Positions 41,748 to 51,495 are shown, counted from the first letter of the stretch. The stretch is DNA of 64,000 nt from Chloroflexota bacterium (GCA_021825925.1 JAKAFP010000006.1:124001-188000); one strand, 5' to 3'. Numbers and translations are program-made. The notes: a model not told the origin generated them from the sequence alone.

Positions 41748-43157
41748 TTATCCTCTCAGCGGAACCGGCTTGACCTCACCTTTATCGTAAATGAACATCG
41801 TCCGCCCCAGGTTTTCGTGCACATCATAGGTGTTTTTTACGATCGTCACCTTCACACCAGGGTAAACTTTTTGGGTGGCCTTTACTGTGCCATGATCCAA
41901 TTTTGCAAGTTCATCTTCAAATACTTTTAATTTTTCTTCAAGTGCTTCAATTTCATTTCGCAAGCCAGAATAGCTGCGCAGGCGTTCATTCATGGTATGC
42001 CTGTAAGATTCTGAGATTTCTTTTTTATTTTCTCTATAATTCTTATACTCGTTGATATAACCTTCCAGAGCCATGATGGCTTTTTTCTTTTCGCCATATT
42101 TACCTAATAATTCTACATACTCCTGCCTGAATTTGGGTTCGATGCCCAGTTCCAATTCTGTTGGAATGTGTAATTCAGAGCCAAAAGCGCCAGCCGTGAT
42201 CTCTTCGAGGGCTTCTAGATGACCACCGATAATATCACCCTGATAATTATTCACTTTGATCTTGCCGCCAGCTTTGATGTGAGAACGAGAAATACTGTCA
42301 TTCACAATAACGTCTTTCAATGCCTTGATGGTTGCATTTTCAACATACTTGGCCACCACGTTCCCAGCGGCATATAGATGACACTTCCCAGCTCCGAAGA
42401 TGCCGTTCTTGATCAGAATGTTCCCTTCAGCATAGATCTCGGCGGCCTCAACCATTCCCATGATCTCCACGTCACCACCAGCGCGAATGCTGAATCCCGA
42501 TTTTACATCGCCCTTAATTTGAACGTTACCCACAAAATCAATATTACCGACTGCAAAGTTGACGTCATGTTGAACGGTATAAAGTGAAATAATGGAGGGC
42601 CTGTTCTCAGACATGCAGGCATGCCCATCTTTGGCGGCGAGAAGGCGCACCCCGGAAGAATCAAAAGCAGTATCACGCCCGGCCACCAGAGCTGGATTCT
42701 TAACCTTGGGTGGATAGATCACCTTGCCGGTTACGGTTTGCCCGGTTTTGCCTTCTTCAGCCGGGAATCGCTCGGCGAGTAGTTCCCCTTTTTTTACATT
42801 ATGGATCAGATTTAGGTTTCTGAAATCCACTTTACCGTCTTCTGATTCGACCACGGGCATCAGATCAACGGTCGTTGGGAAATAATACTCAATATATCCA
42901 TCCTTCCCCTCTTCTGGTTCGGTGCCGGAGGCCACCAAATGGGGATGGTCCCAGAGCTTCAAGTAGACGGCCTGCTCAACCACCAATTGGTTAATCCCAA
43001 CAGTTACTCCATTTTCCAAAAGGGCTTGATTTACCATACCAAGCGTAACTTCAGCACCACCATTTAGGGGGGCTGATAAGGTAATCCAAGCACTCATGCC
43101 ATCTTCAGAAATGGCAACGGAGCAAGTTCCGTCAATTGGATCTGTGGAATTTTCCAT
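41748..43157 (-). CDS. FapA/DUF342 polymer-forming-like protein
   Basis: The 469-aa protein has an N-terminal domain (about 1-120), then a right-handed beta-helix region (about 190-320) made of short strand repeats such as VQIKGDVKSGFSIRAGGDVEI, AEIYAEGNILIKNGIFG and HIKAGGKIKVNNYQG. A long coiled coil follows (about 345-430, EYVELLGKYGEKKKAIMALE), then a small final domain. FapA/DUF342 proteins in other bacteria influence cell envelope or surface motility. ATG 43157 chosen; TTG 43163 is also open, and neither has a clear ribosome site. Confidence 0.88.
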   Translation of the reverse strand: MENSTDPIDGTCSVAISEDGMSAWITLSAPLNGGAEVTLGMVNQALLENGVTVGINQLVVEQAVYLKLWDHPHLVASGTEPEEGKDGYIEYYFPTTVDLMPVVESEDGKVDFRNLNLIHNVKKGELLAERFPAEEGKTGQTVTGKVIYPPKVKNPALVAGRDTAFDSSGVRLLAAKDGHACMSENRPSIISLYTVQHDVNFAVGNIDFVGNVQIKGDVKSGFSIRAGGDVEIMGMVEAAEIYAEGNILIKNGIFGAGKCHLYAAGNVVAKYVENATIKALKDVIVNDSISRSHIKAGGKIKVNNYQGDIIGGHLEALEEITAGAFGSELHIPTELELGIEPKFRQEYVELLGKYGEKKKAIMALEGYINEYKNYRENKKEISESYRHTMNERLRSYSGLRNEIEALEEKLKVFEDELAKLDHGTVKATQKVYPGVKVTIVKNTYDVHENLGRTMFIYDKGEVKPVPLRG

Positions 43158-43277
43158 ATTCAATAACTTTACACGACTAATCTTAAGAAAAACATAAAAA
43201 GCAGATAAAAGGAAGGCAAATTTTCGCCTTTGTATGACAATTCTACTAAAACCTGCATAAAAGCAAAATGCTAGTTT

Positions 43278-43820
43278 TTAGTTTTGATATTTTTCCTTCA
43301 AACCATTCAACATTGCATGTAATTCTTCGTGCCTGCCGTGGCCGATCACCTTTTCTTCATGCTCTTCGAAGGAATGATAAATACCCTCCATTTGTTCAGG
43401 AGCAATAACCCGGTCTGCCATGGGAAACAAAATGGTATTTTCTTTTTGGATATGCAGGCGAAGCAGATCAATATATGCCCTGCCTGCTTTTTCAAATTTT
43501 GCGTAATCTTCTTGTTCCTCGAGAGCTTCGAGCATGGAGTGGATATATCCCCTGCCCTGAATGTGCTCCGCCATCATCACCCCGATCGGCCCGCCCCGGT
43601 CAGGTACACCGGCAGCGATCATAGCCGGAAATAGGATCCCTTCTTCTTTTCCGTGATGGCATTTATCTGCAAATTCCATGAGAAAATTCATGAAATCCAA
43701 TAACTCGTCAGGATTCGGTTTGTTTTCTTCGGCGATTTTTTCTAGAATACAAGTAAAAACATCAAGCGCGGATAGGATCGCGTCATGATCATTCATCAGA
43801 TCTGTCATTGCCTTGCTCAT
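43278..43820 (-). CDS. Hemerythrin-domain protein
   Basis: The 180-aa four-helix protein has the iron-ligand pattern: HDAIL (about 12), H in FADKCHHGKEE, H in AEHIQGR, and HIQKENTILFP with further His/Glu, resembling the DUF438/hemerythrin HHE group that binds a di-iron centre for oxygen or NO sensing. I placed the start at ATG 43820, preceded by GGAGG 9 nt upstream; the frame is open to 43856. It stands as a single gene. Confidence 0.87.
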   Translation of the reverse strand: MSKAMTDLMNDHDAILSALDVFTCILEKIAEENKPNPDELLDFMNFLMEFADKCHHGKEEGILFPAMIAAGVPDRGGPIGVMMAEHIQGRGYIHSMLEALEEQEDYAKFEKAGRAYIDLLRLHIQKENTILFPMADRVIAPEQMEGIYHSFEEHEEKVIGHGRHEELHAMLNGLKEKYQN

Positions 43821-43923
43821 GTCTTGGCCTCCATCAATAAAACCAAAACCATACATCTTTTGTAAAACTTAGTATAAGTATACAGTAATCAACAGATTAA
43901 GAGAATTTTAATGTTGAAGTTCT

Positions 43924-44838
43924 TTAGGGTAGTGGACCGCTCCAGGGAAGCAATCTGATAAATTGGTCCAACGAAAAGTCATTCTGAACTTCAATTCGAG
44001 ATAAATAGAAAATGGAATTCATTCCGTGTGCCAATTCATTTCCTAGTCCCACTGCTGATTTGTAACCGTAGCTGCTGGTCAATCTGATGATATTGTCATT
44101 AATCTCACCGAAAGGATAGGCGAATGAATTGATGGGTACACCTAATTTCTCTTCAAGATTTAGCTTTGACAGCCGAATTTCGTCTGGAAGCAAATCTTCG
44201 CTAACTCCCGGAAGATGAGCATGGGTCTTGCTGTGGGATCCAATTTCCCAGCCATTTTTGTACAATTCTTTCAATTGATCAGTGGAGACCATGTCTTTGC
44301 CATTTACGTAAATTTGCACGACATAAAAAGTGGCGACAAAACCATACTTCTTAAGGATCGGGTAGGCATTATTGAAAACATCAATGTTGCCATCGTCAAA
44401 GGTGATCACCACCGGCCGTTGAGGGATCTCGCCTCCGTTATAAATCAAATTCGCAAGGTCGCTCACATTAATGGTTTGGTAATGGTTGTCATACAGCCAC
44501 TTGATCTGTTCCTCAAATTTCTCGGGAGGAATGTTATATCGGCTGTCCTGGGTATCGTTGTTTGTACTAACATGATGATACAGAAGGATCGGAGCAGTCA
44601 CCGAACCTGCTGGAATGACAACCCTTGAGGGTGTGGAGGTGGCTGTAGGTGCCAAGGTGGGTGTGATGGTAGGCGTGGCTGTCTCAGTCGCAGTTGGAAG
44701 AGCTGTGGCTGTCGCAGTGGGAGGGAGAGGGGTTTCAGTTGGTCTCAAAAAACTCAAAGGGGATCGTCCCTGACAGGCAGTAACTCCGAGTAATACCGAA
44801 ATGATCAATCCAGCAGTTAATAGTCTTCGTAATTTCAT
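43924..44838 (-). CDS. Polysaccharide deacetylase lipoprotein (CE4)
   Basis: The 304-aa protein has a lipoprotein signal (lipobox GVTAC, Cys22), a Thr/Pro linker (about 35-70), then a NodB domain: VVITFDDGNIDV (metal-binding Asp pair), SHSKTHAHLPG (the H-x3-H ligands), and FAYPFGEIND. It deacetylates N-acetylated glycans at the cell surface, such as peptidoglycan or the exopolysaccharide made by the operon at 19433-27253 (a link by inference only). Confidence 0.9.
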   Translation of the reverse strand: MKLRRLLTAGLIISVLLGVTACQGRSPLSFLRPTETPLPPTATATALPTATETATPTITPTLAPTATSTPSRVVIPAGSVTAPILLYHHVSTNNDTQDSRYNIPPEKFEEQIKWLYDNHYQTINVSDLANLIYNGGEIPQRPVVITFDDGNIDVFNNAYPILKKYGFVATFYVVQIYVNGKDMVSTDQLKELYKNGWEIGSHSKTHAHLPGVSEDLLPDEIRLSKLNLEEKLGVPINSFAYPFGEINDNIIRLTSSYGYKSAVGLGNELAHGMNSIFYLSRIEVQNDFSLDQFIRLLPWSGPLP

Positions 44839-44876
44839 TGGTCATCCATTCGCAAAAAGATCGGCTATGATTTGGT

Positions 44877-45515
44877 TTAATTTGATAGAAAGGGGTTATG
44901 CAACAGCTCTTCACGGACTGTCGTCTCTTCACCATGGCCCGGTATCAAGCGGGTTTCAGGCGGCAAAGTGCATACCTGTTTTCGAATACTCTCGATCAGT
45001 TCGTCATGGCTTCCGCCGGCAAGATCGGTGCGGCCGACACTGTGATAAAAGATCACATCTCCACACACAGCCGTTTTGGCTTCAGGAATGTAGAAGATCA
45101 CTGACCCGGCAGTGTGGCCGGGTGCATGCCTGACCTGGATCGGAGTATTTCCCAACGTCAATTCCATGCCATCGTCAAGAATGAGTTCGGGGTCATCAGG
45201 AGGCAGCATCGGCATGTGGAATTCCTTTGATCCGCCGCCATCTCTAAGCAGCTCAAGATCATCCCGATGCAACGCCATAATCGGTTTTTCAGGCAGTCTG
45301 GCTTTCAGATAATTCACACCGGCAAAATGATCAAAATGCCCATGGGTCAACAAGATCATTTTGATCTTCAATTCCTGGTCGTTAATAAAATCCAACACGA
45401 TCTCGGGTTCGTATGAAGGGTCCACTACAACAGCCTCATTGGATGCTTCATCAATGAGAAACACAACATTATTCCCCAATTGACCTGTTGAAAATACCCA
45501 GACTCTGATACTCAT
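44877..45515 (-). CDS. MBL-fold metallohydrolase (glyoxalase II-like)
   Basis: The 212-aa protein has the di-zinc motif THGHFDHFAG (about 57-66), the later H in HAPGHTAGSVIFY, D in AVCGDVIF and a final PGHGEETT. It resembles persulfide dioxygenase or hydroxyacylglutathione hydrolase-like proteins. It overlaps the MFS transporter end by 4 bp, so the transporter, this hydrolase and the esterase form one transcription unit. Confidence 0.88.
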   Translation of the reverse strand: MSIRVWVFSTGQLGNNVVFLIDEASNEAVVVDPSYEPEIVLDFINDQELKIKMILLTHGHFDHFAGVNYLKARLPEKPIMALHRDDLELLRDGGGSKEFHMPMLPPDDPELILDDGMELTLGNTPIQVRHAPGHTAGSVIFYIPEAKTAVCGDVIFYHSVGRTDLAGGSHDELIESIRKQVCTLPPETRLIPGHGEETTVREELLHNPFLSN

Positions 45516-46654
45516 TCTGTTCTTGCCTTTCGTTTATTGATCACCATAAAGATAAATATATTGATCACCAAAACTGCCGCCAATAGAATTAATCCCACCT
45601 GGTACATGGAATAGGGGTCATGACGATACAGAGCACCTGCCAAAATTGGGGCGAGGATCAAGGTTACGGCGTTCATGGTTTCCATCAAGCCGTAAGCCAA
45701 TCCCGTCTCGGCCGGGTGGATCAATGAACGGCCAATCGAAAGCACCATGACCCGGCAAAGGCGATAGCCGCCGATGAAAACGTATCCCAATCCAAACAGG
45801 ATGGTATTATCACCCTTCAAGAATAGAATGGCAAAAACGACCAGCATGATCTGACTGATAAAGAAACCGGTAAGCGACCCAAGGTGGCTTAAGAACAGCA
45901 TAGCCAGGGCGGACCCAAGACTGCCAAATGCACCAAGAATGCCGATGGTTGAGCTGGTCAGGTGTTGTTGATTTTGCAAAAAGCTTGGTGTAAAAGGCTG
46001 CGGCAGGTATAAGGCAAAAGTGGTTATGAAAACCACACCCAAAAATGCCATGAACCTGGTGTTTCTTAACAGGCCTTTTGAATTCAATGATTCCTGGTCA
46101 ACGTGATGAACTTCTGGTTTCTTTTGGACGAACAGGATAATTGTGGTTGATACAATAAAGATCAATCCTGCGATGATATAAACGGCCTTAAACCCCAGTT
46201 TGTCGGCCACCAAACCGCCAATGATCGGTCCAATGACCGCCCCCAGGCTGTAGATGCCAGAAGGTATGGCTATGGCTCGGCCAACCGACAAGTTGCCACG
46301 CACATTGGTGATATAGCTGTTCATTGGCGCCATCACAAAACCGGCCAGACCATAAAAAACGATGCCAACCACAAAAAGCGGCAGTGAATTGGCCAGCGCC
46401 ATGGTCCAGGCAGAAACAGTCCCCAAGATCCATGACAGCCACATAATGTTTCGGGACCCCAGACGGTCAGATAGGTAGCCGGCAGGGATCTGCGCCAGCG
46501 CCATGGTGATACCCATTGCACCGTAGATTCCCCCAATTAAAAGAGGATCCGCTCCCCACTGCTGTAAATAGAGAGGTTGAAAATAAATGAAGAACCCCTC
46601 GCCCACGCCCCATGCACCCATGGCAAGGGTGACTAATAAAAGATTGCGATTCAT
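45512..46654 (-). CDS. MFS transporter
   Basis: The 380-aa protein has about twelve spans and the MFS loop motif in cytosolic loop 2-3 (AGYLSDRLGSRNIM). The first half includes GVGEGFFIYFQPLYLQQWG. Substrate class cannot be read. It starts at the ATG of a TAATG overlap with the esterase gene and overlaps the MBL hydrolase, indicating co-translation. Confidence 0.88.
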   Translation of the reverse strand: MNRNLLLVTLAMGAWGVGEGFFIYFQPLYLQQWGADPLLIGGIYGAMGITMALAQIPAGYLSDRLGSRNIMWLSWILGTVSAWTMALANSLPLFVVGIVFYGLAGFVMAPMNSYITNVRGNLSVGRAIAIPSGIYSLGAVIGPIIGGLVADKLGFKAVYIIAGLIFIVSTTIILFVQKKPEVHHVDQESLNSKGLLRNTRFMAFLGVVFITTFALYLPQPFTPSFLQNQQHLTSSTIGILGAFGSLGSALAMLFLSHLGSLTGFFISQIMLVVFAILFLKGDNTILFGLGYVFIGGYRLCRVMVLSIGRSLIHPAETGLAYGLMETMNAVTLILAPILAGALYRHDPYSMYQVGLILLAAVLVINIFIFMVINKRKARTE

Positions 46655-47412
46655 TATTGAGTAATCCGCTTAACGAATTTTTTAACCTCTGCAAAGATCA
46701 ATTCCCGTTCCGGTTCACGGATGACAACATGTCCGCTGTTTTCAACCCACAAACGCGATTTATCAACCGAAGCAATCTTCCCGTAAAGCGTATCCATACT
46801 CTCAGCCGGGATGCCATGATCGCCATGAGATTGTACCAGCATGGCAGGCACCTTCACCCTGGGCAGATCTTCCATCATGATATTGATCAACTTCTGAAGT
46901 TGAAGCACAGAACGGGTTGGGTAGCCAGGATAATCCACATGATCTTGCATGGCCTCCAGGTTGCGCCAATCGGGTTTGCCTTTATCCACCTGCCTTACCA
47001 GCCAGGTAATATATGGAAGAAATTTGGCTCGCGGGTCAGGTGGCAGCGCACATGGGGCAGAAAAAGTGACCACCCCTTTGACGTCATATCGGGCTGCAGC
47101 CATCATTGAAAGCACGCCTCCCATTGAAAGTCCCATCACCACCTGCTGATCCGTACATCCTTTAAGAAGGTTGAGCCCATCTTCCACTGAAGCCAGCCAA
47201 TCGCGCCAGGTCGTATGTCGCATATCTTCAAGCTCGGTGGCATGCCCGGCCAGCCTGACCCCAAGAATGGTGTATTTATCTTGTACCAGCGAATCTGCCA
47301 GCATACGCATTTCTTTTGGGGTACCTGTAAACCCGTGGATCAGAAGACATCCAGTTTTCCCGCCGGGGATGAAAAAGGGTTCAGCCGTAGGAATGGTCAA
47401 TAAATTGGTCAT
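46654..47412 (-). CDS. Alpha/beta hydrolase (carboxylesterase / monoglyceride lipase type)
   Basis: The 252-aa enzyme has the oxyanion-side HGFTGTPKEMRML near residue 28-40, the nucleophile elbow GLSMGGVLS (Ser about 97), the acid in QSHGDHGIPAESMD, and a late His in ENSGHVVIREPERE. It closely resembles Est30-type carboxylesterases. ATG 47412 has GGAG 7 nt upstream; GTG 47424 and ATG 47418 are alternative starts. Confidence 0.9.
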   Translation of the reverse strand: MTNLLTIPTAEPFFIPGGKTGCLLIHGFTGTPKEMRMLADSLVQDKYTILGVRLAGHATELEDMRHTTWRDWLASVEDGLNLLKGCTDQQVVMGLSMGGVLSMMAAARYDVKGVVTFSAPCALPPDPRAKFLPYITWLVRQVDKGKPDWRNLEAMQDHVDYPGYPTRSVLQLQKLINIMMEDLPRVKVPAMLVQSHGDHGIPAESMDTLYGKIASVDKSRLWVENSGHVVIREPERELIFAEVKKFVKRITQ

Positions 47413-47439
47413 TTTCATCTCCACAATTTATCTGGACTT

Positions 47440-48543
47440 TTATAGAATCTTCAGATCGCGAGACATGTCGCTCAGCGATTCGCAGCCATGGTCAGTCACA
47501 ACGATGTTATCTTCTATCCTCACTCCGCCCCTGCCAGGCAGGTAAATGCCGGGTTCAACCGTATAGGTCATCCCTGCTGCCAGTTCCAAGGGGTTACCGG
47601 CAAACATGTAGGGCTGTTCGTGGGCTTCCATGCCCAGACCATGACCTGTTCGATGGGTGAAATACTTACCGTAACCTGCCTGATCAATCACACGGCGGGT
47701 CACATCATCCACAGCACCGGCCGGGAGCCCCGGCTTGCCTGCCGCACGACCGGCAGCGTTGGCACTTTGGACGGTTCTGTAAATTTCCACCAACTCAGGA
47801 GCAGGTTCACCCACGGCAAAAGTTCGCGTCAGATCTGAAAAATAGTCTTCATATGCAGCACCCCAATCAATCACCAGCAGGTCGCCAGTTTGAAGTTTTC
47901 GAGAAGTGGGAACCGCATGTGGATTGGCACTATTTGGTCCGCCAGCGATGATCGGCATGAAAGGTAGTTCGGGAGATGAACCGGCTTTGTAAAGTTGAAT
48001 GATCAATTCAGAAGCCAGGTCAATTTCAGTAAGGCCTGGTTTAATCAAAGGCAGTGTGGCGGTCAACCCCTTTTGTGCAATCTGAACAGCTTTGCGCATA
48101 CATTCGATCTCTTGGGCATCTTTTTGGCTGCGCAAGACGCTGATCACGGATTCACCGGATATAAATTTTGCACTTTTCGCCGCTTTTTGAAGGTATTCCA
48201 TTTCCAGAAAACGCAAACGAATGGGTTCTACACCAACGTTTAAGGATTTGTTCTTCCATTTGGAAAAAGCATGATCAAATACTTCCTGCCAGGTGGCGGG
48301 ATCATCGCCAAAGGTGTGCACTGAGATCGGCATTGAAATGGAAGCCAGTTTTGCGCTCTCCAGTTCAGGCAGGATTAAAATTGGCGTTTCACCCCGCTGA
48401 TAAACGAACAGTGTGGGTCTTTCCATGAGATGAAAATGCAAACCGGTTAAATAGACCAGGGATGGTCCCGGGTTAAGTACAATGGCGTCAATATTATTTG
48501 ACGCCATCAATTTATCCAAACGCGATAATCTACTCTTGAGCAT
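47440..48543 (-). CDS. M24 family Xaa-Pro peptidase
   Basis: The 367-aa enzyme has a creatinase-like N-terminal domain and a pita-bread C-terminal domain with the five metal ligands: LLVIDWGAAYEDYFSDLTRTF (two Asp), HRTGHGLGMEAHE (His), and the two Glu in TVEPGIYLPGRGG and VRIEDNIVV. It cleaves residues before proline. The gene stands downstream of the transporter leader unit and upstream of the esterase. Confidence 0.92.
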   Translation of the reverse strand: MLKSRLSRLDKLMASNNIDAIVLNPGPSLVYLTGLHFHLMERPTLFVYQRGETPILILPELESAKLASISMPISVHTFGDDPATWQEVFDHAFSKWKNKSLNVGVEPIRLRFLEMEYLQKAAKSAKFISGESVISVLRSQKDAQEIECMRKAVQIAQKGLTATLPLIKPGLTEIDLASELIIQLYKAGSSPELPFMPIIAGGPNSANPHAVPTSRKLQTGDLLVIDWGAAYEDYFSDLTRTFAVGEPAPELVEIYRTVQSANAAGRAAGKPGLPAGAVDDVTRRVIDQAGYGKYFTHRTGHGLGMEAHEQPYMFAGNPLELAAGMTYTVEPGIYLPGRGGVRIEDNIVVTDHGCESLSDMSRDLKIL

Positions 48544-48616
48544 AATAATGATCTCCCGAGACGATTATAGCGCCAAGTAGGCTGTGATGCAAAAATTCGT
48601 GTCTGGACCGAACCTG

Positions 48617-49363
48617 TTAGTGGTTTAAGATTTGTGAAAGGAAAAGACGGGTCCTATCCTGGGTTGGGTTGGAGAAAAACACAGACGGAGAAGCCTTTTC
48701 GACAATTTGACCTTTATCCATGAAGACCACTTCATCTGCAGCCGCCTTGGCAAAACCCATTTCATGGGTGACCACGATCATGGTAATACCGGCTTTTGCA
48801 AGATCAAGCATGACCTCAAGAACCTCCTTGATCATTTCAGGGTCAAGGGCGCTGGTGGGTTCATCAAACAACATCAGTTTGGGATTCATGGCCAAAGCAC
48901 GGGCAATGGCTACACGCTGCTGTTGTCCACCAGATAATTGCGTTGGATAATTATTGGCTTTTTCGGGGATGCCGACGCGCGTGAGCTGGGTCATGGCATT
49001 TTCGATCGCTTTTTCTTTGGTTATCTTTTTCACGATCCGTTGAGCCAGGGTGATGTTTTCGAGAACCGTCAGATGCGGATAGAGATTGAAGTGTTGAAAC
49101 ACCATGCCGATCTCGGAACGGATCTTATCAATCTGTTTCGAATTATGGGTCAGCTTTTCACCATCAATCCAAATTTCGCCGCTGGTCTTTTCTTCAAGTT
49201 GATTCACACAACGCAGAAGAGTGGATTTGCCTGAGCCGCTGGGGCCAAGGATCACGATCACCTGCCCCTTATTCACGGTCAAGCTGACACCATTAAGGGC
49301 TTCGATCCCGGTGAAGTGTTTTTTTAGATCTTGAATAACCACCATTTCATCAGCGCTGCTCAT
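48617..49363 (-). CDS. Polar amino-acid ABC transporter ATPase
   Basis: The 248-aa ATPase is of the GlnQ/HisP type: [18 protein letters not shown] (Walker A), [16 protein letters not shown] (signature), [15 protein letters not shown] (Walker B) and the switch His in VVTHEMGFA. It energises uptake of a polar amino acid. It overlaps the permease gene by 14 bp and is the third gene of the binding protein-permease-ATPase operon. Confidence 0.94.
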   Translation of the reverse strand: MSSADEMVVIQDLKKHFTGIEALNGVSLTVNKGQVIVILGPSGSGKSTLLRCVNQLEEKTSGEIWIDGEKLTHNSKQIDKIRSEIGMVFQHFNLYPHLTVLENITLAQRIVKKITKEKAIENAMTQLTRVGIPEKANNYPTQLSGGQQQRVAIARALAMNPKLMLFDEPTSALDPEMIKEVLEVMLDLAKAGITMIVVTHEMGFAKAAADEVVFMDKGQIVEKASPSVFFSNPTQDRTRLFLSQILNH

Positions 49364-50231
49364 TTTTTTGGATCCGTTTCTCGATAAATTTCATCAAAAA
49401 GGAAAGTAAGATCGTCATGGTCAAATACAAAACGGCAAGGGTAATGTATGACTCTTGATATTGAAAAGTTCTTCCGGCATAAAGCTTGGCAATTTGGGTG
49501 ATATCTCTTACCGCCAGCACCGAAACCAGCGATGAATCTTTCAACATGGAAATAAAATCATTGCCTAAAGCAGGCAAGACATTGCGAATGGCCTGCGGCA
49601 AAATAATGTAACGCATGGCCTGCCAATAACTCATTCCTTGTGAACGGGCGGCTTCCATTTGACCGCGGCCAATGGATTGAATGCCAGCCCGGAATATTTC
49701 AGCTAAAAATGCACCATAAGTGGTTGAAAGCGCGATGACTGCCCGGGTATTCATGGGCACTTCATTCTTGATCGCAGACAGCCAGGTACCGATTCCAGTG
49801 ACGCCCATTTGTGTCAACCACACACCTAATGCTTTTATCCCATTGACGACGCCAGGAATACCCACAAATGCAATAAAAAAGATCAGCACCAGCATGGGGA
49901 TGCCTCTGATCAATTCAACATACAAAGTTGCCAGATTTTTGAAAAAGGTATTATCAGAGATACGTCCCAAACCGGTTAACAACCCAAGAACAAGCGCAAA
50001 AATAAAAGCGATCAGGGTTGTAGTAATGGTGACGCTTAACCCTGCTTTGATGAATAAAAATGCCTTCTGAAATGGAATGTTTGTAAGAATGGTGACAAAA
50101 GTTAATATGGCAATGGCAATTATTGCATACAGCCACCAGGGTGCCGCTTTGAGCCTTAATTTCACATACTCACGGTATTCTTCAGAATTTCGTCTGGGAG
50201 GTTTTGCATTGGCATTCGTTATTTGTGCCAT
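49350..50231 (-). CDS. Polar amino-acid ABC transporter permease
   Basis: The 293-aa protein has an N-terminal tail, about five spans, and the HEQ-type permease domain with [23 protein letters not shown] sequence ([19 protein letters not shown]) and the EAA loop in [33 protein letters not shown], where it meets the ATPase. A hairpin (50245-50282) separates it from the binding-protein gene. Confidence 0.93.
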   Translation of the reverse strand: MAQITNANAKPPRRNSEEYREYVKLRLKAAPWWLYAIIAIAILTFVTILTNIPFQKAFLFIKAGLSVTITTTLIAFIFALVLGLLTGLGRISDNTFFKNLATLYVELIRGIPMLVLIFFIAFVGIPGVVNGIKALGVWLTQMGVTGIGTWLSAIKNEVPMNTRAVIALSTTYGAFLAEIFRAGIQSIGRGQMEAARSQGMSYWQAMRYIILPQAIRNVLPALGNDFISMLKDSSLVSVLAVRDITQIAKLYAGRTFQYQESYITLAVLYLTMTILLSFLMKFIEKRIQKNEQR

Positions 50232-50244
50232 CAGTACTCTTTCT

Positions 50245-50282
50245 ACGGGCTCCCTGAAGTCTTCAAGGGAGCCCGTTTTTTT
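50245..50282 (-). promoter_or_regulatory. Hairpin between binding-protein and permease genes
   Basis: ACGGGCTCCCT (50245-50255) pairs with AGGGAGCCCGT (50266-50276), with an inner GAAG/CTTC. On the minus-strand mRNA the T-like tail is on the 5' side (A run), so it is more likely to protect the binding-protein mRNA end or partly attenuate than to stop transcription fully. On the plus strand it would be a perfect terminator, but no plus-strand gene is here. Confidence 0.6.
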
Positions 50283-50294
50283 AGGTAAATGGGA

Positions 50295-51131
50295 TTATTT
50301 AATATCGTCGTAAGTAATTTTGAAATCGGGACCAAAGTATTTCACTTGCAAGGCCGCAAGAGTACCATCATCAATCATTGCCTGAAGGGCCTGATCAACA
50401 GGCGCTTTTAATTCGCTACCTTTGGGATAAATGAAACCCAATTCATCGCTTGAGATCGAATCACCAATAAGTTCAAGTTGGTCAGCATTTGTTCCTTGAT
50501 AACCCAAACCAACCACCTCATCAATGATGATGGCATCCAAATCACCGGCCAGTAAAGCTTGAACGGCAAAGGGGAAGGTTTCAAAGGCCTGGATGCGGTC
50601 TTCAGGAAGGTATTTTGCAGCCGTTTCATAGTTGGTGGTGCTTACCTGAGTGCCTAATTTGAACTCAGGATTGGCAACAATGTCTTCGATGCTGTTGAAA
50701 CGGGTCTCACCTTTGCGCACAAGCAAACGTTGTTGGATCTGTTGATATCCGATCGAGAAGTCAACTTGCTGCTGGCGATCAGGAGTATTGGTGACACCGT
50801 CGGCGCCGACATCATATTGACCATCAGCCACGGCCTGGATCATTCCGTCCCAGGCGGATTCAACAAAGACAGGGGTGCAGTGCAGACGAGTGCAGATGTC
50901 GTTCCATGCATCATAATCCCAGCCGCCGGCTTCACCGGTGGTGGCGGAAATATAGTTGAAAGGCAGGTACGCATTCTCGACGGCGATTTTGACCTCGCGG
51001 CAATCGAGATCAACGATCGCGTCCTTGGCAGTTCCCAGACAACCGGAAGCAGGCTTGCTGCCTGCGCAGGCGCTCAAAACAACAATACACAGCGCCAAAA
51101 CAATAGCTAGTACGACTTTCGTGTTTTTCAT
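50295..51131 (-). CDS. Polar amino-acid-binding lipoprotein of ABC transporter
   Basis: The 278-aa protein has a lipoprotein signal (MKNTKVVLAIVLALCIVVLSAC, Cys22) and a type-II periplasmic-binding fold of the SBP_bac_3 family: AVENAYLPFNYI, GGWDYDAWNDICTRL, VADGQYDVGADGVTNTPDRQQQVDFSIGY and the late PVDQALQAMIDDGTLAALQVKYFG. Ligand type is a polar or charged amino acid. ATG 51131 is supported by GAGGAG; the leader upstream is long and structured. Confidence 0.92.
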   Translation of the reverse strand: MKNTKVVLAIVLALCIVVLSACAGSKPASGCLGTAKDAIVDLDCREVKIAVENAYLPFNYISATTGEAGGWDYDAWNDICTRLHCTPVFVESAWDGMIQAVADGQYDVGADGVTNTPDRQQQVDFSIGYQQIQQRLLVRKGETRFNSIEDIVANPEFKLGTQVSTTNYETAAKYLPEDRIQAFETFPFAVQALLAGDLDAIIIDEVVGLGYQGTNADQLELIGDSISSDELGFIYPKGSELKAPVDQALQAMIDDGTLAALQVKYFGPDFKITYDDIK

Positions 51132-51220
51132 TTTTCTTCTCCTCAAATTTTTTTTACAACATTTTCAACCTGCAAGAGAAGTACAATTGCAGATTGCGGT
51201 TACCAAGCAGGGCGTTAGGT

Positions 51221-51248
51221 AAAAAAAACCTCCCCTATGAAGGGAAGG
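51221..51248 (-). terminator. Attenuator in the leader of the amino-acid transporter
   Basis: Minus strand CCTTCCCT (51248-51241), TCAT loop, AGGGGAGG (51236-51229) and eight T (51228-51221). It ends about 90 nt before the start codon and lies 32 nt after the structured element, a riboswitch-like layout. Confidence 0.8.
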
Positions 51249-51280
51249 CGGGAAATCTTGTAAAAAATAAGCTGCTTCTT

Positions 51281-51361
51281 GGTCTACCTAAATCGAATCA
51301 GCGCCCGTTACCCTTCAAGAGTTTGGCGTTTGGCTTTCGATGATGCTTAGGTGTGTAGACC
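51281..51361 (-). promoter_or_regulatory. Unassigned structured leader element, possible riboswitch
   Basis: On the minus-strand RNA a closing stem GGTCTA+CCTAA pairs with TTAGG+TAGACC (4-nt bulge CACA). Inside are ATCGAA/TTCGAT and a small CGCC/GGCG helix with an ACTCT/AGGGT tip. A strong promoter starts the RNA and an intrinsic terminator follows. The arrangement fits a transcription-terminating riboswitch that controls amino-acid uptake. It does not match the conserved words I know for lysine, glycine, glutamine, SAM, T-box or TPP elements. Confidence 0.5.
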
Positions 51362-51376
51362 GATATCATAGGTATG

Positions 51377-51405
51377 TTTATAGCAAACTACATTTTAAAA
51401 GTCAA
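51377..51405 (-). promoter_or_regulatory. Promoter of the amino-acid transporter operon
   Basis: Minus strand TTGACT (51405-51400), 17-bp spacer, TATAAA (51382-51377). Transcription starts near 51370, giving a leader of about 240 nt. Confidence 0.8.
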
Positions 51406-51495
51406 TAGGTTTTAATTAATTCTTCATATTTTGGTTTTTTGTAATAAATGAACGACCAGATTTGGTGAAAAAATAGAAAAATCGTATTGTAATTT

